This document shows, one piece after another, positions 1-10,655 of a stretch of DNA of 30,819 bases (positions within the stretch are counted from its first letter, which is position 1; each line of letters begins with the position of its first letter). The stretch comes from Ophioceras dolichostomum (taxonomy: Eukaryota > Ascomycota > Sordariomycetes > Magnaporthales > Ophioceraceae). Made by a program: the position numbers and the translations under genes. The notes beneath the pieces were generated by a model. It saw only the letters and a list, made by a program, of their open reading frames with translations. It did no database searches and was not told the DNA's origin. Location of the stretch: the NCBI GenBank assembly GCA_003049485.1, contig PYST01000414.1:1-30819 (forward strand), read 5' to 3'.

Positions 1-289
1 CAAAAAAGACGATTCGAACAAGGCCGCGCGGTGTGTCCATCAAGGTTGACAACCCGCTAGAATAAGAAGCTACTACTTCCCATCATGTCCCTCCACTTCC
101 TCCCAAAGTTTCCCCCACTTACTTATGTGCCACGCATCACCGCCACCTCCACCTCTCCTTCTTCCTTCTCTTTACCATATCTTCTTCTTCTTCTCCTTCT
201 CCTTTTTCTCCTTCTTCTTCTGCTTCTGCTTCCAGACAAAGCACGTCCGCCTCAGCCTCAGACCACGAGCCGTCGTCGCAGCAGCTTTA
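1..289. other. non-coding flank with polypyrimidine tract
   Basis: This is the 3' flank of the secreted-protein gene. From about 150 to 233 it is a long CT-rich tract of CTT/CTC/TTC repeats, which on the minus strand is a GA-rich stretch in the 3' untranslated or downstream region. The open frames through it are low-complexity Leu/Phe/Ser translations of the repeat and are not believable genes. Confidence 0.6.
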
Positions 290-1107
290 TCATTTGCACC
301 AGCCGCCGGGGTAAGGGTAGTTGGTGGGCCAGTTGTCGTTGCCCGAGCCGGTGAGCGGGTGCCAGCCGAGCCAGACGCTGATGGGGTCGTTACCCCCGAA
401 GTACTGGGCGCCCTGGCTGCCGCCGGGGCAGGCGCAGACGTTCTTGATGTTGTCCGCGATTGTGATGAGCTGGCTCACGGGGGTGTTGATGGCCCAGCCG
501 GCTTCCTGTTTGCGGCAGGAACGATCAGATGATGGAAAGGGATCGATGGAGTCGTCAGCACATCTGTCCGTCTTTGGCACTCATTGCTTGCTTCCATAGA
601 AAGGGCGATTTTTTTTGCAGAGGGAGGTCGTCGTCGTGGGTGACAGCACTAAGTGAGGGTTAGAGGAGAGGGAGGGAACGGACGGAAATCTCTTACATTG
701 CAGTGATAGATCGCAGCGTAGTCCGCCGCCCAGGCGTAGCAGTGGCCCGGCTCGACGCGCGAGCTCTTGCCAGCCTGGGTCTGCATCCAGGTGAAGAGCG
801 CCTGTGACAATTGTTACTCGGAGTGTCGGATAACGAGGATAGGGTCTCAGTTGCAACGATTTTTTTTGGGACGGCGACAAGTTAGGTAATTACAACTCAC
901 CGCCATCGGGGCGTCGTTGGCAGCCACCATGGCGTGGCATGAAATGGCGCCCCCCTGCCGCTTGTCAAGAACGGAACCGCGCATGTCCCGCGACACCTTG
1001 ACGTGGGCAGGCAGCTCGGCGATGGGGATAGTGCCCTCGGTGACAGTCAGGGCCGAGACGGCGGAGGCCGCGAGGGGTGCGAGGAATGCGAGGGACAGGC
1101 GGACCAT
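290..1107 (-). CDS. small secreted cysteine-rich protein, Kex2-processed
   Basis: Predicted 175-aa secreted protein in three exons: 1107-901, 801-697 and 505-290. Intron 1 (900-802) has donor GTGAGT and acceptor TCACAG. Intron 2 (696-506, 191 nt) has donor GTAAGA and acceptor AAACAG. Both are phase 0 and give one continuous frame. Residues 1-20 form a hydrophobic signal peptide (cleavage expected near SALT). A Lys-Arg pair at 49-50 looks like a Kex2 site, leaving a mature part of about 125 aa. That part holds six cysteines (57, 90, 103, 128, 130, 174), enough for three disulfides, and has a Trp/Gly/Tyr/Pro-rich C-terminus ending in WCK. I do not recognise the family. Size, processing and cysteine content fit an effector-like or antimicrobial-type secreted protein, but that is inference. 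Intron 2 is the least certain junction because it is long. Confidence 0.8.
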
Positions 1108-4100
1108 GTTGATGGCGTTGGGTGGGTGAGGAAATGGATGTGGAAGTGAGAGTATGCGAGCAGGGAGAGCTGAGGGCGATTAGACTTGAGAGTGAGGCCA
1201 GCGTTGTCGATGAGGGTGTGGTTTTTTTTTCTTTTCTTGTCCCTCGACGGGAGACTCGCGCTCTCTTTATACTCATTGCTTTCAAATCTCTTAAATCTCA
1301 GAGTCTTGATCCGGACCGAGGGCCCAGCTACTTCTCCGTCCTCCCAACGCAGATACCGGTCCTTTCCGCATACGGTCCCTTGCTCTCAAAGGTGTATCCA
1401 GTCACGCCGTTAGACGCCTGAGTAGGTGGAAACATGATGTGGTGTCACCCCCCAAGTTCACTGATTCCAGGCAGCAGTTAATCCACGGTGCTAGCGACCC
1501 AGCTGATACTGTAGCGGCCTTGGGCAGTGGGACTGGACGGGGGGTTGGCACCGACGTTTTATCTCTTGGAAAAGGCCAACTACCATGCAGCATAGCTGAT
1601 TGTCCGACTCAATACAGCAGCGCAATCAAGGGTCATCAAAAGTTGCCGTGATTTCCAAGCTGGCTACGACGTGGCACTGAGCAGAAAGCCTCTGCATCTC
1701 CTTAGGTACTCTCACTAGTTTCGTGGCAGTTTACTTGGTAAGAGACTGGTGTGACAGCGATATCATTCGGTTTGTCGTCCCTTGCTTGCCCTTGCGGACC
1801 AGGAGCGGTTGCGAAACATAAGGCCTTTGCTGCAATGTATAAGCAAAGGGGTTCAATTACAGCCCATTTCTTATCCACATGGCACCGGCCAAAACGCTCG
1901 GTGCCCGGGTGGGCAGACTGGATATTCTAACGTTCAGAAAGCTCAGTTGGGGGCCGAGGCAGGAATGTCAGGGGTTACTGGCGGCACGCCGAAGAAAGAG
2001 GCGGTCAAGTGGCTCAGCACACTCAAAAATCTCGCTTCACGGAGATTTTTATTCACGCCGCAGGAATATCAATCCGCGGGCTTTAGTCACGGGCGGTTGA
2101 CAACCCTATTTTAACTAATGAATGGCGAAAGGGTGTCAACGCGACAAACGCGCAGCGCTTCATCAGTCCTACCTAGGTACCTACCTACCTACCCAGGCAC
2201 TCCAAATATCGTCCCTCATTGCCGCATTATATCTATGTTTCTCGGGAAGAGAGCTATGATTGGTGTCGATGTATTCATTTCTGGATTGTTGTGGTATTCG
2301 GGATGCCCCCAGCATTCCTCTATCCCAGAATGCTTTGCCCTCCCAGTTCACAGTTTGCAGTAGCACCACGCCCTGCTCCCCCCGTATCCCCGGAGAGACT
2401 TTAACTCTTCAAGCATAAGCTCCTCCCGCATAACAGCATCGAGATGCTCCTGCATAGTCGGTAGTACAAGGTGACAGCAGGTCCTCCGTGTGGATGGGCG
2501 GGACAGAAGGAGAGTGGGTCCTCGAACTGTAACGGCGTCCTCTCAAGGCGCGAACATCACGTGCGGGCCTCGTATTGCCATGGGGAAGGGCAGGCGAGGT
2601 GCGTGAGAAAGCCAGGATAAACAATTCTGGGTGGGTTCATGGGGTGCAGGGCAGGACGCTCTGCGCGGGCCTTGTGTTTTGGAGGACGCCCCACGCAAGG
2701 ACAGGAAATTTCCGCCCTGTTCCGTCACCCGCCTCTCCCGCACAACGACCGTGCAGACCGGAGACAGTCCGCTACTCCCCGCATCCCCCCTGGCTCCGGG
2801 AATGTCGGTTCGGCTCCCATTCGGGTCCGTGTTACCGCAGCCCGCCCTGGGCAGCCGAGTTTGTTGGGGTGATTAGCCATGTCTGGCGACCTCGAAGGAA
2901 TGCGCTAGTTATACCAACCTAGGTTGACACAAGCACCATACTGGAATTGCTCCAGCAATGGACCATCATCAGCACATCGTCAAGCGTGTCGCCCACCCTG
3001 TCACCTGCAAACCGTTTTCGGGGATCTTGAGAGAAGGATGAAGACGCCTCATTGGTTGGTCATCTTCGCCCATGGGCCTGTTCGCCCAGTTCTTCGCCTG
3101 GTGCCAAACGCCGGGATAGGAAATGGAAATCGAACGAGGATGGAGGCAGGCCTTCATTCTGTGCGCATATACATGGAGCCAAAACGCAAGGGTGGTCAGA
3201 CAACGGGCACCCACGGCGCCACGAAAGACCGAGAGCTGCCACTGGGAGCTCCCACCAGATGGTTTCTTTGATGCTACGTGGGATGCCGTCTGGCCAGTCC
3301 CAGCAAGGGACTCCCATATTCGAGAAGCGACCGCAACATAGAGGAGAATCTAAATTGAACGCACGAGGCCACCTAAGGAGGCCCATCGATACGCAGTATG
3401 TGCCCACCTTAGAATGGAACAAGACTATCGTGCACTCCAACGAGGGGGGGAACTTGCCAGCGCCCTACTCCACGGATCGCCGCCCGTCGTCGTGCGTGGG
3501 TGTCCGATGGACGCCGGAGGTCTCCGAGGAAGCTGCAAATATCGCACAATAGTACCGTCCAGCGCAGCCCGGGCTCTCGGAGAACACCGGGGCCCGCCAG
3601 ATGTCACCGAGCCACCTTCTCCCCGAATAGGTACTCCTTGCGAGGAGGTCACTCGACTCCCAGGATATCCACTCACCAGTCACTTCAATGGAACACTACT
3701 GCTTTAATTGGGATCTCAACGTCTCGAGCCTAGAGCCGTGTACTATACGGTTATTATCTGTTGAAAGAAAAAAAAAACCCTTGTTCCCCGAAATTCTTTG
3801 TGGCATACCTCCCTTAGTTTACGCCACGGCCACTACGTACGGCCACGTGTGGTCCCGGCCATTCCCCCCGGCTTAGGCGCCGCGGAATATCCGGAGCCTT
3901 GCTTGGCCCCAGCTACTATGCTCCCCACAATCCCGCTCGCTGGTCCAATGCTGTCCCTGGTTTGAGTCCGCCGCCATGGTCTACGCTCACCGATTATATC
4001 AGGACTACTAATTGGAGGTAGGTACCTAGGCAGGTAGGTATCGGGTTACAGTTCTATTGGTAGTTTCGAGAGCGAGATACCGCACGCAATCCTGTGCATC

Positions 4101-4143
4101 TCCTGAATATCCTGGCTCACTCCAACCCTTGCTTCAAATGCGT
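1108..4143. other. 3-kb gene-free interval
   Basis: I see no convincing gene in these 3 kb. Open frames of up to 166 codons exist, but they overlap on several frames, show no recognisable motif and have no consistent splice structure. Two TACCTAGGTA-type palindromic clusters lie at about 2170-2193 and 4015-4041. A TATA-like site for the gene at 290-1107 lies at 1265-1271. No terminal repeats, target-site duplications or transposase motifs were found by eye. Confidence 0.5.
1265..1271 (-). promoter_or_regulatory. TATA box of the secreted-protein gene
   Basis: TATAAAG on the minus strand, about 155 nt upstream of the ATG at 1107. The distance is similar to that of other TATA-like sites ahead of genes in this window. 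Confidence 0.4.
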
Positions 4144-5109
4144 TCAAGCCTCTGTGTCCGCCGGATGCCACAGCATCTTCAACTTCACCGGGTGCCCCTC
4201 CATAGGGCGCAACGGCAACTCGGGATCACGAATGTCTAAGAGGTTCTGGCAGTCGTAGTGCCAATAAATATGCGCAGGATCGGCCAACAGCGCGGCGGAG
4301 TAATGCGGCCAGTCATCGTCATCCTCTTGCCACCACGGGATGTCGACCTCCCTGAACACTGCGTTGCGCGAGCCGTGGAAGGTATTGGGGCGGTCGGCGC
4401 CGACCAACAGCGACTCCACGAGGCCCGCCAAGGCGCACCCGGGCACGTCCGGATAGAGCCTGGAGTCGTCCGTCGTGGTGTAGATGGCCTGCAGGCACTT
4501 GGCAAGCGTCTTGATGATCCGGCGCCGGTGCTGGCGTTTCGCGGGGGGTTCAGGCCGCCATACAACGTCGGTGACGGCGTCGGGATGGTGCTGGCAGCGC
4601 TTGGAGACCCGCATGCCCAAGCGGCGAATAAGCAGGCCAAGGTCGTCGAGATGCTCTGCGCATAATATCAAAGTGTCGTGCAGTTGTCCTATCCAATCGC
4701 CATGCTTCTCGCCGCCTTCCCGCGAGCGCAGATCGAAGCAGTACACATCGTTCTCAAGGTCAGCGGTGTTCGCCGACGTGGCCGGATTGCGGGAATGGCC
4801 CGAGAAGGCGCGCACGACCTCGCGGCGAGACTCGGGGCACGCTGCGAGGAGGTTCCCGTTCGCGTGTACCGTGTCCGTCGTATCTGACGACACCCCGTCG
4901 AAAACGAATTCGCCCGGCTGCGACGGCTCTAAGGCCCAGTCGCCGTGTCGAACGAAGTGGATGGCCGGCCTCGTCTCTACAGCGTACGCCCAAATGATTA
5001 GACGCAGTTCAGTCGGGAGATCGGCGAAGCGGTGGAATGTCGAGGCAGGCTGCGTAGATGCCTGGCTGTTGTCGTGCGGGCCGGCGATGAGGGTCGTCGT
5101 TCGATCCAT
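4144..5109 (-). CDS. 2EXR domain-containing protein
   Basis: Single-exon gene of 321 aa. Residues 25-48 carry the hallmark of the fungal 2EXR family: an aromatic-rich FHRFADLPTELRLIIW block followed by A-x-E-T-R-P. Further conserved-looking blocks are LLAACPESRREVVRAF near residue 90 and a Tyr-Cys-Phe-Asp segment near residue 125 (NDVYCFDL). The C-terminal third is acidic and Trp-rich (WWQEDDDDWPHY). The family is widespread in filamentous ascomycetes and has no assigned biochemical role. The ATG is the first in frame and lies about 50 bp from a tandem-repeat array, so the repeats probably sit in the promoter or 5' leader. A decayed paralogue lies upstream in the same orientation at 5920-6728, suggesting tandem duplication. 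Confidence 0.88.
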   Translation of the reverse strand: MDRTTTLIAGPHDNSQASTQPASTFHRFADLPTELRLIIWAYAVETRPAIHFVRHGDWALEPSQPGEFVFDGVSSDTTDTVHANGNLLAACPESRREVVRAFSGHSRNPATSANTADLENDVYCFDLRSREGGEKHGDWIGQLHDTLILCAEHLDDLGLLIRRLGMRVSKRCQHHPDAVTDVVWRPEPPAKRQHRRRIIKTLAKCLQAIYTTTDDSRLYPDVPGCALAGLVESLLVGADRPNTFHGSRNAVFREVDIPWWQEDDDDWPHYSAALLADPAHIYWHYDCQNLLDIRDPELPLRPMEGHPVKLKMLWHPADTEA

Positions 5110-5157
5110 GGAGGGTGAGTTAGACGGGTCTGTCTCCGTGGGAAACTAGGCTAGTTT

Positions 5158-5269
5158 GATCATGGGAGTTTCTGACCGTAGGAGCTTTTGACCGTAGGGG
5201 TTCTTAACCGTAGAAGCTTTTGATCGCGGAGGTTTTTGATCGTGGAAGTCAAGGTCGTGGAAGTTACAG
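5158..5269. repeat. 16-bp minisatellite, seven imperfect copies
   Basis: Repeat starts at 5158, 5174, 5190, 5206, 5222, 5238 and 5254 are spaced by exactly 16 bp, so there are no indels between units. The approximate unit is GACCGTAGGAGCTTTT, drifting to GATCGTGGAAGTTTTT in later copies. It lies 49 bp upstream of the start codon of the intact minus-strand 2EXR gene, in its presumed promoter or 5' leader. Confidence 0.9.
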
Positions 5270-5919
5270 AGCGGGCGGACGAGCTCGCTTTTTACAGTAG
5301 AGCGCCGACTGCCTAAACCTACTACCCACGGATAGTGGGAACAATGGCTTCTTTATCGGATGAGGTGAACAGGGAGTCGACGAACGGGGCAGACAGCCGG
5401 GGATACAGTTGAACAATCTGCCATGGGCCCTACTGACAGAAAGGCACGCCGGATGAAAGAACGATAAAGGACAAGGACAGATCAGATGCATTGCAAAAAC
5501 AAAGATGCAGCCCAGGTGAATACCACTATTCGCTTTGTCTCATTGACACGATGTGCAATGCTTTCAATGAGGAAGAGACAAAGAGACGCCACAAAGAGCC
5601 GGCGGCTCTTTCTTCTCTTGCGGTAAAGCACTCTCAAGTGGGATCTCTTGCCCGGACGTCGGATAACCCTGTCGGGGGAGACTTAGGCTATCTCTACTCC
5701 CTCTCCGTGGATGGCAAACACTACCTAAACGCCGTTCTGTCACGTCTCGAAGCTGATGATAATTCTCTCTCTCTCTATTCTTCCAAGCGCCACCCGCTCG
5801 CTTGGACGTCGGCTGAGCATCCTAGCAAGAATAGGATTCCGGCGAGGTTCAGCCAGAACCTTGAAGTCCGTGAACCTTCTGGCGTCGGAGCTGGTCCACA
5901 ACCGGCAGGTACCCTCGTG
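5270..5919. other. intergenic, no gene supported
   Basis: Spacer between the two 2EXR copies. A plus-strand open frame at 5491-5994 overlaps the 3' end of the decayed 2EXR gene on the other strand and has no recognisable motif. I treat it as non-coding. Confidence 0.5.
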
Positions 5920-6728
5920 TTACACGCCCGGGGGGCTGTAACAGTGCCTACAACTGTTACAAGCATAGAAACCGTCGTATGCAGGGTAGTCTGAGAGGTG
6001 CGAGGGCTTGACCTGGTGATACCTCACGCCGTTGGCGTCCCGGAACAAGGGTTGCAACATATCGCCTATCACATCGCCGGGTGTGAATTAGGGGAAAGTA
6101 GGCCAGTTGCCTCCGCCAGTCCTGCCTGCCTGCATGGAGGTCCTGAACGTCCCCAAGTTGTTCCTCGCATTGCGGTCGTCGGTCACGTGGTAGATGCACC
6201 GCGGCTCTGGAAGGATCCTGGGCTCCACCTGCGCCCTGCGCAGTCCAGGGAGGGTGCACCGAAGCTGGCTAGGAGCGTTGTAATGGAAACGCAGGCCGAG
6301 GTGTCGTACCGGCAGGCCCGCTGAGTCGAGACAAAGCGCGGCTTCGATCGCGAGATCGTGCATCTCATCCCACCTCGGCTCGACGAATAGATACGGGACG
6401 TCGAAGCAGTAGCAGTCGGTCTCGACGTCTGTCGTGGTGGCCCAAGTGACGGGATTGATCGGGTTGCCGCTGAAGACGCGTACGACTGCCTCGCGGGACT
6501 CAGTGCACGCCTCCAGAAGATTCCGGTTGACATGGCGGACCTGAGGCGAGCGCGGATCAGGGAGACGGAAGAAGTCTCCCGTGAGATCCTGCTGTACGGC
6601 ATCGAAAGGATACCTGCCGAAACTAGGCTGCCTGTGAATATTAACAACCGGATCTCGACAGGCAACTGGCGGAAGCGCCGAAAAGATCCCGCCGAGTGAG
6701 ACGGGTTGCTTGAGATGTCGGTTGCCAT
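5920..6728 (-). pseudogene. decayed 2EXR paralogue
   Basis: The N-terminus (from ATG 6728) reads FRRFRQLPVEIR, the same start of domain as in the intact neighbour. At about 6641-6655 the frame is lost. In another frame the protein resumes as PVVNIHR..., then LLEACTESREAVVRVFSG, closely matching the neighbour's LLAACPESRREVVRAFSG, and continues through YCFDVPYLF. The roughly ten residues expected between VEIR and the resumption (the neighbour's IIWAYAVETR block) are missing, so a small out-of-frame deletion is the simplest explanation. A TAA at 6088-6090 then interrupts the resumed frame, after which coding-like sequence continues in the same frame (GDMLQPLFRDANG...) to a TAA at 5920-5922. No GT-AG intron of plausible size removes the frameshift. 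Confidence 0.8.
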
Positions 6729-7278
6729 CGCGCTGTCGAGATGATCAGGTTCGGAGGTAGGGCTCAGGTGTTGATTGGGACACGGCGAGAAGGAAAGCTA
6801 ATAGCGAAGAGGGATGTGGAAGAGATCTAAAATGACCAGCGGCAGGATAGGGGGCACTGTTGGTTCATAGTAGGTACCTGCTCACGTGGCAGCTGTTGCC
6901 TCAGTCCTAAGGCATCAACTTCCAAGGCATCTACCTACCAAGCAGCCTTTATAAGGTCGCTCTCCCCACCAACGCACAGATAGCTTTCCTTTGGAAGAGA
7001 GACAGAAGAATTCAGTAGTATTTTGCACGCGTGCTTGTTCCTTTCCATTGCCTTTCCAACAGGCACAAATATATTGACGTGTTCGGTACGACAAGGATGC
7101 TGCCCTAGCCGTGTTCGCAGGAGCGTTCGTCTGTGCAAGACCACCCCGCCCGTCCAACAGCAAGAAGATTGCCGTCCGGCATGTGTTCAACGAAAGCAGC
7201 AGTGGCCACGGGAACAAACACTTTCCGACTGCAAGCCGAACGAGGGCAAGCAATGAGCTCTCCAACGTAACAACCGAA
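6729..7278. other. intergenic, no gene supported
   Basis: Upstream flank of the decayed 2EXR copy and downstream flank of the membrane-protein fragments. A short TAGGTACC motif lies near 6872. A 123-codon minus-strand frame at 6915-7286 begins inside the last membrane-protein fragment and has no recognisable features; a 65-nt GTGAGA...TGCAG intron could pass through its 5' part. Confidence 0.45.
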
Positions 7279-8234
7279 TCACTCATGTCTCACGAGAACT
7301 TCCACCACCGAAACGACAATGAGTGCGAACGAATCAACGAGCATCGCGACGTTGGCCTGTTTGAACGCGGCCTCCAGGCGAGATAACTCCAACAGATCCA
7401 CAAACGGCGCGGCGGCCGGCGTGTGGGATGACGAGGTCACGTCTGAGTGCCGTGTGGCCTCGCTTACGTCTTAGGCCAGTGCTCCTGGGAGATATGCCCG
7501 TGGCCGCAGGCCTAGTAGTAGGAGGTGTGGTCTGTCCGCTAGTTAGCCTTCCTCGGCGAGGTGTATGTAGCTTCCGTGGCGCCTCGGCCGGAGGTGCTGC
7601 TCTGCAAGGTAGCCTCGTTTGTTGAGGCGACGAGGACGACTGTGAAGATCAGGTTGATGAGTAGGGGGGCGATGAAGGGGAGCCGGGCTTGAGAGGGGAT
7701 CTCCATCATCCGTCGGTAGTGATGATTGTTCTATATGGCCTAGCAGGTACTGCTCTATTGTATATGCGGGATGAGGAAAAAGCGGTAGAGAAAGACTCCT
7801 CGACGGCACGCATTTGTGTCTGCTCGCACCAGGGCAAGGCCAGTACAGAACGCCGAAATGATCGCGAAGGACGCCGGCACCGGAGGCAGCCCCTTATCCT
7901 CGGTGTCATCTATCAACAGCGACAGATACGGCAACATCAGCCAGCCGGGCCAGAGGTCGCCTGCCAGGCGCTTCATCGGACGATCCCTCGAGCCGTGCTT
8001 CTCCTTCGCGAGCGTGATTGACGTCGCCCCGGTGACCAGCAGGACGAGTGTGATCGGTCCGAGGACCACGTGGAGGGCTCGAGGTCCACGTCGTCGCTGT
8101 GGTGGTGTTTTCTTTTTGATGGTGGAGGTGGTTGCTCAACTCGCGAGTGCGCCGCTTCGTTGACCTTGGCGTATGGCGGGAGAGGTTTTGTGTCATTGTT
8201 TTGTTGTGACGGGTTCACTGCTGACGACCGACAT
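7279..8234 (-). pseudogene. membrane-protein exon fragments, probably decayed
   Basis: Several minus-strand segments read as parts of one multi-pass membrane protein. About 8210-8110 gives a hydrophilic N-terminal stretch (DTKPLPPYAKVNEAAHSR). About 8090-7830 gives a helix VVLGPITLVLLVTGATSITLA, then WPGWLMLPYLSLLI and ASFAIISAFCTGLAL. About 7720-7545 gives LPFIAPLLINLIFTVVLVAS. About 7445-7279 gives FVDLLELSRLEAAFKQANVAMLVDSFALIVVSVVEVLV and a TGA. A 44-nt (GTTGAG...CACAG) and a 99-nt (GTGCGA...ATATAG) intron would join the first three in phase, though with poor donors. No plausible intron joins the third to the fourth, and no ATG opens the first frame. Frameshift decay is therefore likelier than a normal gene, but a functional gene with unusual introns is not excluded. 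Family not recognised. Confidence 0.45.
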
Positions 8235-8958
8235 AGAATTGACGATTCCCTTGCTAGGTAGGTCACTTTGACAGGTGCGTTTTCGAGATGGCGAGGTACT
8301 TCGTCCGATAATACGACTATGAAGATGGATGACTGGGGATGGGGACCAAAAGCGATCTGATGATAGAAAGGAAAAGAAAAGGAAAGGAAGATAATCCTAG
8401 CTGATATGCCGTCTTATCCACGTTCAAGGGATTGCCTCCATCCACTTACCGAAAGCACGAAATGAATAAAAATGATATTACTGTAACCAGACGCCAAGGA
8501 CGCCAGGAACTCGGAATTCGGCTAGGGGTGGAAGAGTGGAACTACATGTGTTCTCGGGATAGATACGACGACCATGTAAGTCGGGAGGGGGAGAACGTTA
8601 ATGACGTTACTTCTTTCATATAATATGGGTGTCCCTCCCATCAATTTCCCATCTTTTCTTTTTGCCGCCAAGGGGGTGAGGGGGTAGATGAAGAGTAGCT
8701 TTGGGTCAGCGGGGATGATCCTAATGCCGTCTCAAGGGGCTAGGGGGCGTCGCTTTGCCCCTGCCCACATGCCAGCGCACTGATGGCAACTGTCATGCGC
8801 CGGTATGTTCCGTCCTGGCCGAACCCAAATCCGACGACACCCAAAACACATCGAACTTGCATTTGATCCCAGGTCCTTGTCAGCAAAAACGAAACAGCCG
8901 CGGGGGAGAAGGGCAATGAAATTTCCAAAACACAGCGAGCCGGCTGTATTGATCGACT
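8235..8958. other. intergenic, no gene supported
   Basis: AT-richer, A/G-rich stretches and no convincing coding frame; the short open frames here lack motifs. It probably contains the 3' flank of the hypothetical gene at 8959-9865. Confidence 0.5.
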
Positions 8959-9865
8959 TTACCATTCCCCCTCCCCTTCCACCTCGACGCGCCCAATCCT
9001 GAACCACATATGCACCGTCAACTCGTCCAGCTCTTCCTCAAACTGCCACGTCTCCTCCTTCACCCACACCTCAACAGCCTCCACCTTCTTGACTCCCAGC
9101 AGCTCCTTATGCGCCGCGAGCAAGAACGCGACCCCCGCGCCATTCGGCGTGCCCAGCAAAGCGCAGAACAGCTCGTCGTCTTCATCATCAGGCGCGAACC
9201 GCTCTCGCTCCGCAAACTCCCCCACGCCGTACATCGCCACGCTCTGCTTCTCCAGCTTCCACAGGCTCCGGCGATGAAACACCTCCACCACCACAGCTCG
9301 CGTCGTGTCGTTTGTAACGGTCGCCCGTACTACGTGCCTGAGGTCCCTGCGCAGGGTTGTGTCTCCCTCTTCGATCGTGGTGAAGTGCAGCCACTGGATG
9401 AACGCGACGTCGGACCATTTGTCGAGTGGCACGAGCTCCGCGAGCGTGAGTGATCGCGCACACGTCGGGCTGAGAGTATCGTCGGCGATGATGATCCCCG
9501 CGGCGGGGTCGACGACGGTTTGGACGTAGGCGTCTGTGTGCTGTGGTCGTGAGTCTCCGAGTTAGCGACGGTCGTGCCATGTCGACGTTACAGTTAGGTA
9601 TTCACTCCATCAATTATCATCAAATCAGGAGCTAGCTTACCGGATAGGACCGTCCATCTGGGCCGAAGCTCTCCCCCACGTGCGCCAAGTGGGAGAAGAT
9701 GCTGTCTTCATGCGTCGCGCCGAGGATGTCGAACAGCTCATCGAGGCTGTCATTGTAGGCAGGGCCGCGTCTCGTCCCGTAACCCCTGTCAGAAACCCAG
9801 CCGTGTCTCTGCAAGTCTTCCCAGTCTGCAAAGTCTGCCGCCACAGGGACGCCGTAATTAATCAT
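8959..9865 (-). CDS. hypothetical protein, two exons
   Basis: Predicted 268-aa protein. Exon 1 is 9865-9641 (75 codons, ending RSYP). The intron is 9640-9541 (100 nt, donor GTAAGC, acceptor CCACAG). Exon 2 is 9540-8959, continuing HTDAYVQTVVDPAAGIIIAD. The join is phase 0 and gives an uninterrupted, soluble-looking protein. The N-terminal half is rich in Asp and Gly. The centre has a basic/aromatic block around DKWSDVAFIQWLHF. The C-terminus is strongly acidic and beta-like (KKVEAVEVWVKEETWQFEEELDELTVHMWF). No signal peptide, membrane helix or catalytic motif is seen, and I do not recognise the family. The start is the first ATG of the open frame; an extra upstream exon is possible. Confidence 0.75.
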
Positions 9866-10655
9866 TCGTGCCGATTCGCTCGTCTCTGCTTCACACAGCT
9901 AAGCAAGATGTCTGCCCTTTCCAACTCGGTAGTCCCAGTCGCTGGGTTCGAGAAGCTGCTGTTGGAACGAAGTGGAATTCAGCGGCCCTTGGCAGCGCTG
10001 CTCCTGCGGGATGTGGGAGTCGGTCGGGCGGCTCGGGGTAATTATTTCCGTGTCCTTCACATCGGATGAAGACATGGCGCACAGCGGGCTTCCAGAGCAA
10101 TAGTGTCGACGACATATCGGATAATTCATGGCCATTTCATTGCGCTGAAAAAGATGGGATCGATGAAGCGGTGATGCTGAAAATAGTATTTGGCCGAGAT
10201 ATTCACGTCCTCCCATGGAAGGGACTCTCATTCACTGCTAGTATTTAGTCTCCCTAGCCCCCATTCACCCCTGCTGCCCTGATAGCCACAGACGTCGGCA
10301 TCGATCGTCTAAGCCTCGTAGGTTTCCTGTTATTGTTTGACGCCCTATCCCCTGCTGGTCTCTCCCGATGACCACTGTCCTGCTCTCTTTGTTCGTCAGA
10401 TAATGACATATCTGGTGTGGACAAAGCCGTCTTTGCCAGACTAGGTCAACAAAGGCCGATGCGATGTGATCTCAGTCCAAAGAGCGGCAGATTTGGCTTG
10501 GGCTGCATATAAACCACGGTCCTCCTACCTGATGATCTGGTAGCTAATGATACAATCTAACGAAGTCATTCACTCACTCACTCATTCACTCACTTCTTTG
10601 GCAGGCATCTCCTAGTAGTCACAACAACCCAATTGGTCGCCAAGGCTCAGTCAGC
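9866..10655. other. intergenic and promoter region of the first kinase-like gene
   Basis: No gene seen. A TATAAA site lies at 10508-10513 and an imperfect CTCA repeat at about 10566-10592. Minus-strand frames across 9891-10231 have no motif. Confidence 0.5.
10508..10513 (+). promoter_or_regulatory. TATA box of the first kinase-like gene
   Basis: TATAAA about 143 nt upstream of the ATG at 10656. This spacing supports 10656 as the ancestral start codon even though that frame meets a TAA eight codons later. Confidence 0.45.

Noticed and set aside
125..532. 135-codon plus-strand frame over the secreted-protein gene
   Set aside because: It begins in a CT-rich repeat and runs antisense to an exon that splices well into a signal-peptide protein.
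1108..4143. Possible transposon remnant in the 3-kb gene-free interval
   Set aside because: No terminal inverted or long direct repeats, no transposase or reverse-transcriptase motif and no strong AT shift were found by eye.
5491..5994. 167-codon plus-strand open frame
   Set aside because: Overlaps the antisense of the decayed 2EXR copy, has no motif, and is better explained as a shadow frame.
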